DNA of 64,000 nucleotides from the NCBI RefSeq assembly GCF_013315265.1, contig NZ_JABUFE010000004.1, forward strand, positions 124,001-188,000, in the 5' to 3' direction. The notes beneath the pieces are model-generated. The model was not told where the DNA came from and did not search any database. It worked only from the letters and a program-made list of their open reading frames with translations. This document shows, piece by piece, positions 9,069-17,211 of the stretch. Origin of the DNA: Parasulfitobacter algicola. Its GTDB lineage: Bacteria; Pseudomonadota; Alphaproteobacteria; Rhodobacterales; Rhodobacteraceae. The position numbers and the translations under genes were made by a program. Position 1 is the first letter of the stretch, and every line of letters begins with the position of its first letter.

Positions 9069-10471
9069 GCAGCCCGACCTTTCAGCAATGGCCGCACGTC
9101 TGCGATGGTTCCCGTGATCGCCGCGGCAGCAACCATGGCAGGTGACATAAGATGTGTCCGTGCGCCGCGCCCCTGTCTGCCACGAAAATTACGGTTAGTC
9201 GAAGATGCACAACGCTTTCCTGCTCCGACAAGATCACCATTCATTCCCACGCACATTGAACATCCCGAAGCAACCCAATCCAGACCCGCAGATACAAAAA
9301 TCTGATCTAATCCTTCCTGTTCTGCTTGTTGCTTGACCAATGCTGACCCAGGCGAGACCATGCCAGGCACTTTTGCCGTTTGTCCGCTTAAAACTTGCGC
9401 TGCAACTCGCAGATCTTCGATCCGCGCATTGGTACATGATCCCAGGAAAACCTGATCTATTGGCGTTCCCGCAATCGGTCGCCCTGGCGCAAGGCCCATA
9501 TAGTCAAGGGCTGCACGGGCAGCATCTGCGCGGCCTGCTTTCAAAAAATCCGGGTTCGGGATTGATCCGTTAATCGGGATCGCCTGGTCAGGGCTGGTGC
9601 CCCATGTAACGGTTGGGGCAATCTTTGCCGCGTCTATCGCTACATCATGATCAAAAACAGCTTCGCCATCTGTTTTCAGATCACCCCATGACTGCATTGC
9701 GCGGTCCAAGGCCGCCCCCTGCGGCGCAAAAGGGCGCCCTTTTATGTATTCAAATGTGGTTTCATCCGGTGCGATCATTCCAAATCGCGCACCGCCTTCG
9801 ATGGACAGATTACACAATGTCATACGCGCCTCCATCGACAGGTCACGTATGGTTGAACCTGAATATTCAACGGCATGACCACGTGCGCCATCACTGCCCA
9901 GCCATGCGATCCAGTTGAGTGCAATATCCTTAGCGGTCACTGCTGGGCCAAGTATACCATCAACCTTGATCCGCATCGCTTTTGGCTTTTTCTGCCAGAT
10001 CGTCTGGGTTGCCAGAACATGCGCAACTTCAGTCGCACCAATGCCAAAAGCCAACGCGCCAAAAGCACCATGGGTTGATGTGTGGCTATCGCCACAATTG
10101 ATCAAAAGTCCCGGCAGCGTCAGCCCCTGTTCGGGGCCGATAACATGTACGATCCCTTGGTTTGGATCATTAAGCCCAAAAAGCTGGATACCATGCTGTG
10201 CTGCGTTTTGTTCCAGCGTGTTAATCATGCGCGCAATGTTAGGGTCCGCAATCGCATCCCGGCCCCGGGTTGGCGCATAATGATCAACAACCGCAAAAGT
10301 CAGCTCCGGATTGGCAACCCCAAACCCGCGCGCCTTTAGTTTTGCAAAAGCATGATGTGATCCTTCATGCACAAGATGGCGATCCACCCATAACAGCGAT
10401 GCACCATCTTCAGCCCGGTATACTTCGTGGGCTGACCATAGTTTGTCCAGCAATGTTGCGTGCGCACTCAT
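9065..10471 (-). CDS. leuC: LeuC-type large subunit of an aconitase-family dehydratase
   Basis: A 468-residue catalytic subunit. The start ATG at 10471 overlaps the gntR stop as ATGA; a longer frame from 10510 lies wholly inside gntR. Iron-sulfur ligands are visible as Cys in LGSCTNARIEDLR and the pair in ASGCSMCVGMNGD. Substrate-binding motifs include INCGDSHTSTHGAFGALAFG, and STNRNFRGRQG near the C terminus. The family contains isopropylmalate isomerase, citraconate hydratase and dimethylmaleate hydratase, which cannot be separated by eye. The catabolic setting, next to a TRAP transporter and opposite a malate-type C-C lyase, makes hydration of an unsaturated diacid the favoured role. Confidence 0.92.
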   Translation of the reverse strand: MSAHATLLDKLWSAHEVYRAEDGASLLWVDRHLVHEGSHHAFAKLKARGFGVANPELTFAVVDHYAPTRGRDAIADPNIARMINTLEQNAAQHGIQLFGLNDPNQGIVHVIGPEQGLTLPGLLINCGDSHTSTHGAFGALAFGIGATEVAHVLATQTIWQKKPKAMRIKVDGILGPAVTAKDIALNWIAWLGSDGARGHAVEYSGSTIRDLSMEARMTLCNLSIEGGARFGMIAPDETTFEYIKGRPFAPQGAALDRAMQSWGDLKTDGEAVFDHDVAIDAAKIAPTVTWGTSPDQAIPINGSIPNPDFLKAGRADAARAALDYMGLAPGRPIAGTPIDQVFLGSCTNARIEDLRVAAQVLSGQTAKVPGMVSPGSALVKQQAEQEGLDQIFVSAGLDWVASGCSMCVGMNGDLVGAGKRCASSTNRNFRGRQGRGARTHLMSPAMVAAAAITGTIADVRPLLKGRAA

Positions 10472-11271
10472 GTCTGCGTCTCGTCGTGTTGACCGATCGC
10501 AGGTTCCCAATGGCGCGCATTGCCTTTGCCGACACGCGCCAACGTCATGTCCAGACGGAAAAGATCAGGCCGGTAAAGTGCGGAAAGATATTCAACCCCG
10601 TTACCATTCACATCACGCACTACCCTGCGTAACGATAACAAAGCTGATCCAACAGCAATCTCCAGCGCCTCTGCAACATCGGGTCCGGCAAGGGCTGCTG
10701 AAACGGACTGATGTGCGCTGTCAATTTGAACACCGCTGCGTTCAAGCAGGGAAAAAAGCGGCATGCTGGCCAGATCGCTTTCGCTATAGTTACCGGCAAT
10801 CGCTTCGGGGACATAGGTCGTCAAATGCGAAAAAGGGCGATCATCTGCAACGCGTACCCGTGTGGCGATCTGGACCCGCGCACCAGATGGCAGACGCATG
10901 GCATCAGCTATTTGTTCGGGTGCTGCGCCATAAGAAAATGACAAAAGCCGCGCCGTGGTGCGTTGCCCCATTTCGACCAACTGAGGCATCAAAGTATTAA
11001 AGTTCATGGCAATGGGCGCGTCTGCATCGGCCTTTGTTCGCACAAGCGTTCCGCTTCCTGCCCGACGCTCGATTAAACCATCGGAAGACAGCGCATCCAA
11101 CGCACGCCTTACGGTCACACGCGATACCCCGAAGCTGGCCGCAAGACGCTGTTCTCCTGGCAGCAGATCGCCATCCGTCCGCAAGCCATTGGAAATTTCA
11201 TCGCGTAAAGACAGGTAAACCCTGCGTGCTTTGCCGCCTTCGGGAAGCAGTGTTTTACCGATTTCGACCAA
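10468..11271 (-). CDS. GntR-family regulator with UTRA domain (HutC type)
   Basis: A 267-residue regulator with an N-terminal winged helix (residues about 15-80; LPGEQRLAASFGVSRVTVRRALDAL is the recognition part) and a C-terminal UTRA ligand-binding domain with SFSYGAAPEQIADAMRL and FSHLTTYVPEAIAGNY. The start is a TTG: there is no in-frame ATG or GTG before the DNA-binding domain, a TAG lies five codons upstream, and a strong AGGGGG site precedes the TTG. It heads the minus-strand arm and faces the tautomerase gene, with the likely operators between them. HutC-type proteins usually repress until a pathway intermediate binds, so this is the probable switch for the supercluster. Confidence 0.92.
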   Translation of the reverse strand: MVEIGKTLLPEGGKARRVYLSLRDEISNGLRTDGDLLPGEQRLAASFGVSRVTVRRALDALSSDGLIERRAGSGTLVRTKADADAPIAMNFNTLMPQLVEMGQRTTARLLSFSYGAAPEQIADAMRLPSGARVQIATRVRVADDRPFSHLTTYVPEAIAGNYSESDLASMPLFSLLERSGVQIDSAHQSVSAALAGPDVAEALEIAVGSALLSLRRVVRDVNGNGVEYLSALYRPDLFRLDMTLARVGKGNARHWEPAIGQHDETQT

Positions 11272-11326
11272 ATAGATGTCCCCCTAAGTGACACTGACCC
11301 TAAATACGTTCAACAAAAATGCAAGC

Positions 11327-11396
11327 ATTTGTATTTTTGAGTTTCAAATTTATGATCTATCAAGAGATAAATATCTGTATTATATAAAATACAAAT
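11327..11396. promoter_or_regulatory. Long inverted repeat and palindrome in the divergent gntR/tautomerase promoter
   Basis: ATTTGTATTTT at 11327-11337 is repeated exactly in inverted form at 11386-11396. Inside the second copy lies a palindrome, TGTAT-n8-ATACA, at 11376-11393, ending 20 bases before the tautomerase GTG. The whole intergenic region (11272-11412) is AT-rich. The same 10-base core TTTGTATTTT occurs before phnD at 18601-18610. Position and symmetry fit an operator for the adjacent GntR/UTRA regulator, but no binding consensus was matched. Confidence 0.5.
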
Positions 11397-11412
11397 CTCT
11401 TGGGGAAAATAC

Positions 11413-11982
11413 GTGCCAATTGTCGAAATTCATTTGATCAAAGGGTATAGCGCCGACGAAAAAAAACGTCTGGGCGAGGTACTGACAGATGCTGTGCGAC
11501 TTGTTGTGCCCGCAGAGCCTGACGCCATAACCGTTATGATGCACGAATTAGATCCGACAAATTATTACCGCGGTCGTACCACGCGATCCCCTGCGCCCGC
11601 TGTACTCGATCCAGCAAAAATTGTGCGTGATTATCTGAGCTTGATGGAAACACGCGATCTGGATGCAGCTCAATCGATGCTGGCAGAAGGATTCATGATG
11701 ACATTCCCGGGCACCCTGCCAATGACCTCTTTGAAAGATCTGATCGACTGGGCAGCACAACGTTATCAATTCGTCACTAAAGCCTATGAAGGCTTTGATG
11801 TGCTGCAAGGGTCAGGCGACGCGGCAATCGTCTATTGCCGTGGCACCCTATCCGGCGCATGGCCTGATGGGAAACGTTTTGAAAACATACGCTTTATTGA
11901 CCGTTTCGAAGTTGTCGCAGGCAAGATCACAAAACAGGACGTTTGGAATGACATCGCAGAAAAAAGGTCCTCGCATGAGTGA
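11413..11982 (+). CDS. 4-oxalocrotonate tautomerase domain fused to a SnoaL/NTF2-like domain
   Basis: A 189-residue two-domain protein. Residues 1-60 are a tautomerase of the 4-OT type: it starts GTG-Pro (MPIVEIHLIKGYSADEKKRL), so Met removal would expose the catalytic Pro1, and continues with EPDAITVMMHELDPTNYYRG. Residues 65-185 resemble a SnoaL/NTF2-like fold, with VRDYLSLMETRDLDAAQSML and RFIDRFEVVAGKITKQDVWND. Tautomerases shift enol/keto double bonds of unsaturated oxo acids; SnoaL-like domains act as small-molecule isomerases, cyclases or hydrolases. It is the first gene of the plus-strand operon, and its last eight bases overlap the hyuB start. The exact reaction is unknown. Confidence 0.8.
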   Translation: MPIVEIHLIKGYSADEKKRLGEVLTDAVRLVVPAEPDAITVMMHELDPTNYYRGRTTRSPAPAVLDPAKIVRDYLSLMETRDLDAAQSMLAEGFMMTFPGTLPMTSLKDLIDWAAQRYQFVTKAYEGFDVLQGSGDAAIVYCRGTLSGAWPDGKRFENIRFIDRFEVVAGKITKQDVWNDIAEKRSSHE

Positions 11983-13669
11983 TATTGACCCGATCACACT
12001 GGCTGTTCTGGCTGGCCGGATGGAGCAGATTGCAGATGAAATGGATGCCACATTGTTTCGTGCGGCATTTAACCCAATCATCGCCGAAGCGCATGATGCC
12101 AGTCATGGCCTTTATCACGCCATTAACGGTGACACGTTGGTTCAGGGCAAATCAGGGCTGCCAATCTTTGTGGGTGTTATGTCCTTTGCCGTGCAAGCAG
12201 TGATCGAAAAGGCAGATGCTGATGGAGATCTGGCTGACGGGGATATCTATATCTTTAACGATGCGCATATCGGCGGCACCCATCTGTCCGACATGCGGCT
12301 TGTGCGCCCCTATTTTCGCGATGGGATATTGTTTTGCTATCTTGCCTCGGTCGGTCATTGGCATGACGTCGGCGGCGCAGTTCCCGGAAATTATAATCCA
12401 GCAGCGACCGATGTTTTCCAAGAGGCGTTTGTATTACCGCCGGTCAAACTGGCGCGCGCAGGCACCATCAATCAGGATATTATTGATATACTGATGCGCA
12501 ATACGCGTTTGCCACAATCTGCGATGGGTGATTTGAACGGTCAACTTGGCGCGCTTGATCTGGGTATCAGGCGGATGGATGAATTGCTGGATGAATACGG
12601 TGCCGATACGGTCCAGAACGCACTAGATGCGTTGGGACACAGGGCTGAAACACTGATGCGATCGGAACTTGAAACGCTGCCTGATGGCCGATGGGAAGCG
12701 ACTGATTATCTGGATAACGACGGCATCACGGACACGCCCCTTGCCATTCGCGTAGCACTGGAAATTTCAGGCGATCAGATGACACTTGATTTCGCAGGAA
12801 GCGCGCCGCAATGCGCAGGACCTGTGAATATCGCTTTGCCAACAACAGTGGCTGCGGCGTATGTCGCGGTTAAGCATATCTTTCCCACACTTCCCGCAAA
12901 CGCTGGTGTTATGCGCCCAATTCAAGTGCTGGTTCCAGAAGGATCAATCCTATCAGCTGAATTCCCAGCCCCCACTGGCGGTTATACCGAAACGATCTTG
13001 CGAATGATTGATGTGATCTTTTCTGCCGCAGCTCAGGCCGCGCCAGACCGCGTGGTGGCGCACGCTTATGGCACGATCAACGCGCTTTCGATTGCAGGAA
13101 AACGCAGCAACGGTCAGCCATGGGTTATGTTCAGCTTTTATGGGGGCGGGCATGGCGGTTCAATCGACGGGGACGGCTTGAACCACGGGAATGCGCCGAT
13201 TTCAACCGCCACGATCCCACCTATGGAAATTCTTGAGGCCGCATACCCGGTGATGTTCCGGCAATGGGCATTGCGGCCCGACAGTGCGGGCGCAGGAACA
13301 CATCGTGGCGGATTTGGCGCCACCTATGAGATTGAAGTGCTTGAAGAAAATGGTGCTGAGGCTTTCTTGTTCGGCGAACGTGGCAGGTTCGCCCCCAAGG
13401 GCATTGCTATGGGGGGTGACGCCGCAATGAATGTCTTTTCTTATGAACAAAATGGGGGCTGGGCCCACCCGCCACTTGCTTCAAAAATGCGGGGTATCAC
13501 ATTGGCCCAAGGACAAGCGGTGCGGCTAGAAACCCCCGGTGGTGGCGGTTATGGCGCAGCAGATGATCGTGATCCTGACCGCATTACCCGGGATGTCAGG
13601 CGCGGTCTGGTCAGTGCCGAACAAGCCGATAAAAGCTATGGCCCTATATGGCGCGAGGTGCCGTTATGA
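11975..13669 (+). CDS. hyuB: Hydantoinase B / oxoprolinase beta-like subunit
   Basis: A 564-residue HyuB subunit starting at MSDIDPITLAVLAGRMEQIA. Longer frames add tautomerase-overlapping sequence, and the ATG at 11975 has an AAGG site. Family features are FNPIIAEAHDASHGLYHA, the metal-site region FNDAHIGGTHLSDM, GHWHDVGGAVPGNYNP, and a glycine-rich C-terminal part with ETPGGGGYGAADDRDPDR. HyuA and HyuB form an ATP-dependent enzyme that opens cyclic amides (5-oxoproline, N-methylhydantoin) or carboxylates ketones in the acetone and acetophenone carboxylase branches. No gamma subunit of a carboxylase is present, so ring opening is favoured. It overlaps the tautomerase gene by eight bases and hyuA by four. 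Confidence 0.9.
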   Translation: MSDIDPITLAVLAGRMEQIADEMDATLFRAAFNPIIAEAHDASHGLYHAINGDTLVQGKSGLPIFVGVMSFAVQAVIEKADADGDLADGDIYIFNDAHIGGTHLSDMRLVRPYFRDGILFCYLASVGHWHDVGGAVPGNYNPAATDVFQEAFVLPPVKLARAGTINQDIIDILMRNTRLPQSAMGDLNGQLGALDLGIRRMDELLDEYGADTVQNALDALGHRAETLMRSELETLPDGRWEATDYLDNDGITDTPLAIRVALEISGDQMTLDFAGSAPQCAGPVNIALPTTVAAAYVAVKHIFPTLPANAGVMRPIQVLVPEGSILSAEFPAPTGGYTETILRMIDVIFSAAAQAAPDRVVAHAYGTINALSIAGKRSNGQPWVMFSFYGGGHGGSIDGDGLNHGNAPISTATIPPMEILEAAYPVMFRQWALRPDSAGAGTHRGGFGATYEIEVLEENGAEAFLFGERGRFAPKGIAMGGDAAMNVFSYEQNGGWAHPPLASKMRGITLAQGQAVRLETPGGGGYGAADDRDPDRITRDVRRGLVSAEQADKSYGPIWREVPL

Positions 13670-15735
13670 GCACATCGCGTATGGTCGGTGTCGATGTCGG
13701 CGGCACTTTTACGGACGTGTTTGTCCTGAACGAAACAGACGGAACCGCAACCGTTGCCAAAGTTCCAACAACCCGGCCCGATCAGTCCGGTGGCTTTCTG
13801 GACGGTATCAGACAAGATATCAAAGATCTGCGTCACATCGCCGTGGTTGTGCATGGTACTACGGCCGGCACCAACGCCTTGCTGGAACGCAAAGGCGCCA
13901 AAATCGGTATTATCACCACTCAAGGACTGCGCGATGTGCTGGAGATGCGTAGGCGTGATCGCCCCAGAACATGGGGGCTGCGTGGTGATTTTGAACCAGT
14001 CGTCGACCGTGAACATCGTCTTGAGGTGCCCGAGCGCACTTTGGCAGACGGCACAATTCGCACACCTGTCGATCTGGATGCAGTACGGACTGCAGCGCAA
14101 CAACTGATGGATGCCGGATGTCAGGCCATCGCGATCCTGTTTGCAAATTCCTATGCCAATCCAGAAAACGAAGCGGCGGCCGTCAAGGCTGTTCGGGCAA
14201 TTTGGCCAAACGCACATGTGTCCGCATCCTGTGAAATTCTTCCGGAAATCCGCGAATTCGAACGGTTTTCTACAACGGCCCTGAATGCCTATCTTCAGCC
14301 TGAAGTGTCGGGTTATCTGGAGCGCTTGGAAACCGCCCTGACCCAAGGCGGCTTTGGCGGTGAATTCATGATCGTTCAGTCCAACGGCGGTGTAATGGGC
14401 GTTGATACCGCTTGCCGCCTGCCCGTTCGTACCGCTTTGTCTGGTCCGGCTGCTGGCGTGATCGCCGCAGGCTATATTGCGCAGAACGCGGGCTTTGATA
14501 ATGTGATTACAGGTGACATGGGCGGAACCAGCTTTGATGTTTCGCTAATTGCCGGGGGGCAGTCGATGTTGTCGCCACAAACATCAATTGATTTCGGAAT
14601 GGTTGTGCGCACGCCTATGATCGAAATTACCACCATAGGTGCGGGCGGCGGTTCAATCGCGTGTGTGGACAAGGGTGGCTTGCTGAATATTGGCCCCGAA
14701 AGTGCTGGATCAGATCCCGGTCCTGTTGCCTATGGCCAAGGCAATGACAGACCAACTGTGACGGATGCAAATGTCGTTCTGGGTCGGATTGCCCCGGACA
14801 ACCCAATCGGTGGCAAACTGGACCGTCTGGATATCAACGCGGCAGAACGCGCAATTGATATTCATGTGGGGCAGCCGCTGAACTTGGACACAATGCAGGC
14901 CGCCGAAGCGATTTTGCGTATCGCAAATTCCCGCATGGCCGGGGCCATACGATTGGTCAGCATTGAACGTGGATTTGACCCGAAGCATTTTGCCTTTATG
15001 CCCTTTGGCGGGGGTGGCGCATTGCATGCAGGCGCAATGCTGGCTGATGTTGGTATCGCCCGCGCCATTGTGCCAAGATACCCCGGTGTTACAAGTGCGA
15101 TGGGCTGTGTAATTGCCGATATGCGGCAGGACTTTGTACAAACCATCAATAGCCTTGTGGATACATTGGACGAAAGCGCCTTGGGTCGTTTCATGCAGTC
15201 TCACGTGGATCAGGGTATGCAGATGTTAGATGCTGCACAAACCCGCTTTGACGCACGCGAAAACATGTTTGAGCTGGACATGGCATATATCGGTCAGACA
15301 CATACGGTGTCGGTTGCGATTGAGGTGCAGATAGATGACGGTCGCGTTGTTTGCCCCACCAAAACGCAGATCGCAGGGGCGTTCGACATTGCTTATCAAT
15401 CCACCTATGGCCGTTTACTGGCAAAAGGAACGCGTCGCATTTTAAACCTGCGAAGTGCCGTTATCGGCAAACGCCCTAAATTCGATCTAAAGACAATGGC
15501 GCCCACATCAACCCAAGCGCCAACCCCAAAGGCAACGCGCAAAGTGCATTTTGGCGATACTTGGCATGATACGGTAATCTATGATCGCTTAGAGTTGCCT
15601 GTCGGTAGCCGCATACACGGTCCCGCCATTCTGGAACAACCAGACACAACCGTTTTGATCGAACCCGGGCTTCAAGGTCGGGTCGATCCATTTGGGAACA
15701 CAATTATCGAAGCAATAGGGGCACATCATGAGTGA
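13666..15735 (+). CDS. hyuA: Hydantoinase A / oxoprolinase alpha-like subunit
   Basis: A 689-residue ATPase-like subunit that begins MSTSRMVGVDVGGTFTDVFV, the first phosphate-binding loop of the ASKHA-type fold; the ATG at 13666 overlaps the hyuB stop as ATGA. The second loop, GDMGGTSFDVSLI, and the TIGAGGGSIACVD segment lie in the middle. FMPFGGGGALHAGAMLAD occurs near two thirds. It supplies ATP-dependent activation of the amide or ketone that HyuB acts on. The gene order B then A is the reverse of the common A then B. The 3' end overlaps the isochorismatase-like gene by eight bases. The true substrate, a hydantoin, lactam, imide or something else, is not determinable here. Confidence 0.9.
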   Translation: MSTSRMVGVDVGGTFTDVFVLNETDGTATVAKVPTTRPDQSGGFLDGIRQDIKDLRHIAVVVHGTTAGTNALLERKGAKIGIITTQGLRDVLEMRRRDRPRTWGLRGDFEPVVDREHRLEVPERTLADGTIRTPVDLDAVRTAAQQLMDAGCQAIAILFANSYANPENEAAAVKAVRAIWPNAHVSASCEILPEIREFERFSTTALNAYLQPEVSGYLERLETALTQGGFGGEFMIVQSNGGVMGVDTACRLPVRTALSGPAAGVIAAGYIAQNAGFDNVITGDMGGTSFDVSLIAGGQSMLSPQTSIDFGMVVRTPMIEITTIGAGGGSIACVDKGGLLNIGPESAGSDPGPVAYGQGNDRPTVTDANVVLGRIAPDNPIGGKLDRLDINAAERAIDIHVGQPLNLDTMQAAEAILRIANSRMAGAIRLVSIERGFDPKHFAFMPFGGGGALHAGAMLADVGIARAIVPRYPGVTSAMGCVIADMRQDFVQTINSLVDTLDESALGRFMQSHVDQGMQMLDAAQTRFDARENMFELDMAYIGQTHTVSVAIEVQIDDGRVVCPTKTQIAGAFDIAYQSTYGRLLAKGTRRILNLRSAVIGKRPKFDLKTMAPTSTQAPTPKATRKVHFGDTWHDTVIYDRLELPVGSRIHGPAILEQPDTTVLIEPGLQGRVDPFGNTIIEAIGAHHE

Positions 15736-16348
15736 TCCAAAAACCTGGGATTTGGCGCGTACAGCTTTGCTGACGATAGATCTGCAAAACGATTTTCTTC
15801 ATCCCAATGGTGCGTATGGGCGCGCAAACCAGCGCGCTGACAGCATCGCGGCATTGCCGGAACGGATCGCACCGTTGATCACGGCTTTGCGCGAAAAAGG
15901 CGGGACTTATATATCGGCCCAGTTCACCCTTGTGCCCGGCCCCGATAATGAACCGCTGATTGCGCCACACCTTAAAACGCTTAGACCGTTTTTAGGTAAA
16001 GGCGATTTTGCCCCCGGCGGCTTTGGTCACAGTCTTGTCGACGTGCTGGCACCTGCTGATTATACCGTTGAAAAGGTTGCCTATTCCGCGTTTTATCAGA
16101 CCAGATTGGAATACATCATGCGCGCGTTGGATATTGATCAGATTATCGTGGGCGGCATTGTCACCAACGGCGGTGTGGCCAGCACCATTCGCGACGCACA
16201 TCTGCGCAATATTGAAACCGCGATACTGACCGATGGCTGCGCCGCATTTCGGGGCGATGTGCATGATGCCACGCTGTTATCGCTTTCGTCTGTGACACAT
16301 CAAATGACTTGCGCCAATGCGTTAACATGGATCGAGAACGGGTCATGA
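15728..16348 (+). CDS. Isochorismatase-family hydrolase lacking the nucleophilic cysteine
   Basis: A 206-residue alpha/beta protein with the isochorismatase-like fold. Asp18 (LLTIDLQNDF) and Lys116 (VEKVAYSAF) of the usual triad are present. The third position, Cys in the amidase members (pattern TxxCV), is Gly149 here: GGIVTNGGVAST, codons GGC GGT GTG. True isochorismatases (PhzD, EntB type) also have Gly at this site and use only Asp for vinyl-ether hydrolysis, whereas carbamoylsarcosine and nicotinamide amidases need the Cys. So this is unlikely to be an amidase. It overlaps hyuA by eight bases and the lyase by four, placing it firmly in the catabolic operon rather than in siderophore synthesis. 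Confidence 0.88.
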   Translation: MSDPKTWDLARTALLTIDLQNDFLHPNGAYGRANQRADSIAALPERIAPLITALREKGGTYISAQFTLVPGPDNEPLIAPHLKTLRPFLGKGDFAPGGFGHSLVDVLAPADYTVEKVAYSAFYQTRLEYIMRALDIDQIIVGGIVTNGGVASTIRDAHLRNIETAILTDGCAAFRGDVHDATLLSLSSVTHQMTCANALTWIENGS

Positions 16349-17211
16349 GCCTTAGAGTACGGCTTGCCCAAGACAAAATTCTTATGGCCCCCGGTGTTTA
16401 TGATGCATTGACGGCATCGCTGGCCAGTGACGCAGGTTTTGAGGCGCTATATTTAAGCGGCGCCGCGGTGGCATACACCCGGCTTGGGCGACCTGATATC
16501 GGACTGACATCTGTGACCGAGATGGCAGATACAATGGCATTGATCGCCGATCGCACTGATTTGCCCGTCATTATTGATGCAGACACCGGTTTCGGAAACG
16601 CGCTGAACGCACAACGTACCATGCGGCAATACGAACGTGCGGGGGCTGCAGCATTGCAGGTGGAAGATCAGTCGCATCCCAAACGATGCGGCCACCTGGC
16701 CGATAAATCCCTGATCAGCCCACAGGAAATGGCAGGCAAGATATCAGCCATGGCCGATGCGCGCAGATCATACGGTACGCTGATCATCGCACGCACAGAT
16801 GCCATCGCGGTCGAGGGATTTCAGGCAGCAATCGACAGGGCCGAAACGTATGTGGCGGCCGGTGCGGATGTGCTGTTTATCGAAGCGCCGCAATCGCGTG
16901 ATCAGCTGCGCGCTATTGCTGAACATTTCGCCGGACGCCTGCCGCTTTTGGCGAATATGGTCGAAGGCGGGGCAACGCCCGTGACAAATGCAGATGATCT
17001 AGAAGCTCAGGGATTTTCCATTGTCATTTTCCCCGGTGGTATTGTCAGAGCTTTGGCGCGTTCGGCACAGGATTATTATGCCAGCTTGCACATGAATGGG
17101 TCCAACACGCCTTTTGCAGATCGCATGTTCGATTTCAGCGGATTGAATCAAGTCATTGGAACGTCCGAAATGCTGGAACTTGGCAAACGCTATGACGGTT
17201 CAGATGATTGA
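16345..17211 (+). CDS. C-C lyase of the isocitrate lyase/PEP mutase superfamily
   Basis: A 288-residue TIM-barrel enzyme. The start at 16345 (ATGA overlap with the previous stop) gives MSLRVRLAQDKILMAPGVYD. Metal and substrate residues appear at Asp78 and Asp80 (IIDADTGFG), Glu107-Asp108 (QVEDQ) and the gate loop KRCGHL with Cys115. A cysteine in this loop marks the lyase branch (2-methylisocitrate lyase, dimethylmalate lyase, oxaloacetate hydrolase) and argues against PEP mutase or phosphonopyruvate hydrolase. It probably splits a 2-hydroxy diacid into pyruvate or glyoxylate plus another acid. This would directly follow the LeuCD-type hydration encoded on the opposite arm. The particular substrate is inference. 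Confidence 0.88.
   Translation: MSLRVRLAQDKILMAPGVYDALTASLASDAGFEALYLSGAAVAYTRLGRPDIGLTSVTEMADTMALIADRTDLPVIIDADTGFGNALNAQRTMRQYERAGAAALQVEDQSHPKRCGHLADKSLISPQEMAGKISAMADARRSYGTLIIARTDAIAVEGFQAAIDRAETYVAAGADVLFIEAPQSRDQLRAIAEHFAGRLPLLANMVEGGATPVTNADDLEAQGFSIVIFPGGIVRALARSAQDYYASLHMNGSNTPFADRMFDFSGLNQVIGTSEMLELGKRYDGSDD

Noticed and set aside
8454-10471. LeuCD as leucine biosynthesis
   Set aside because: No leuA or leuB nearby, and the operon contains a GntR regulator and a TRAP importer, so a degradative role is preferred, though not proven.
16345-17211. PEP mutase or phosphonopyruvate hydrolase, suggested by the nearby phn-type transporter
   Set aside because: The gate loop is KRCGHL with a cysteine, which marks C-C lyases of the superfamily.
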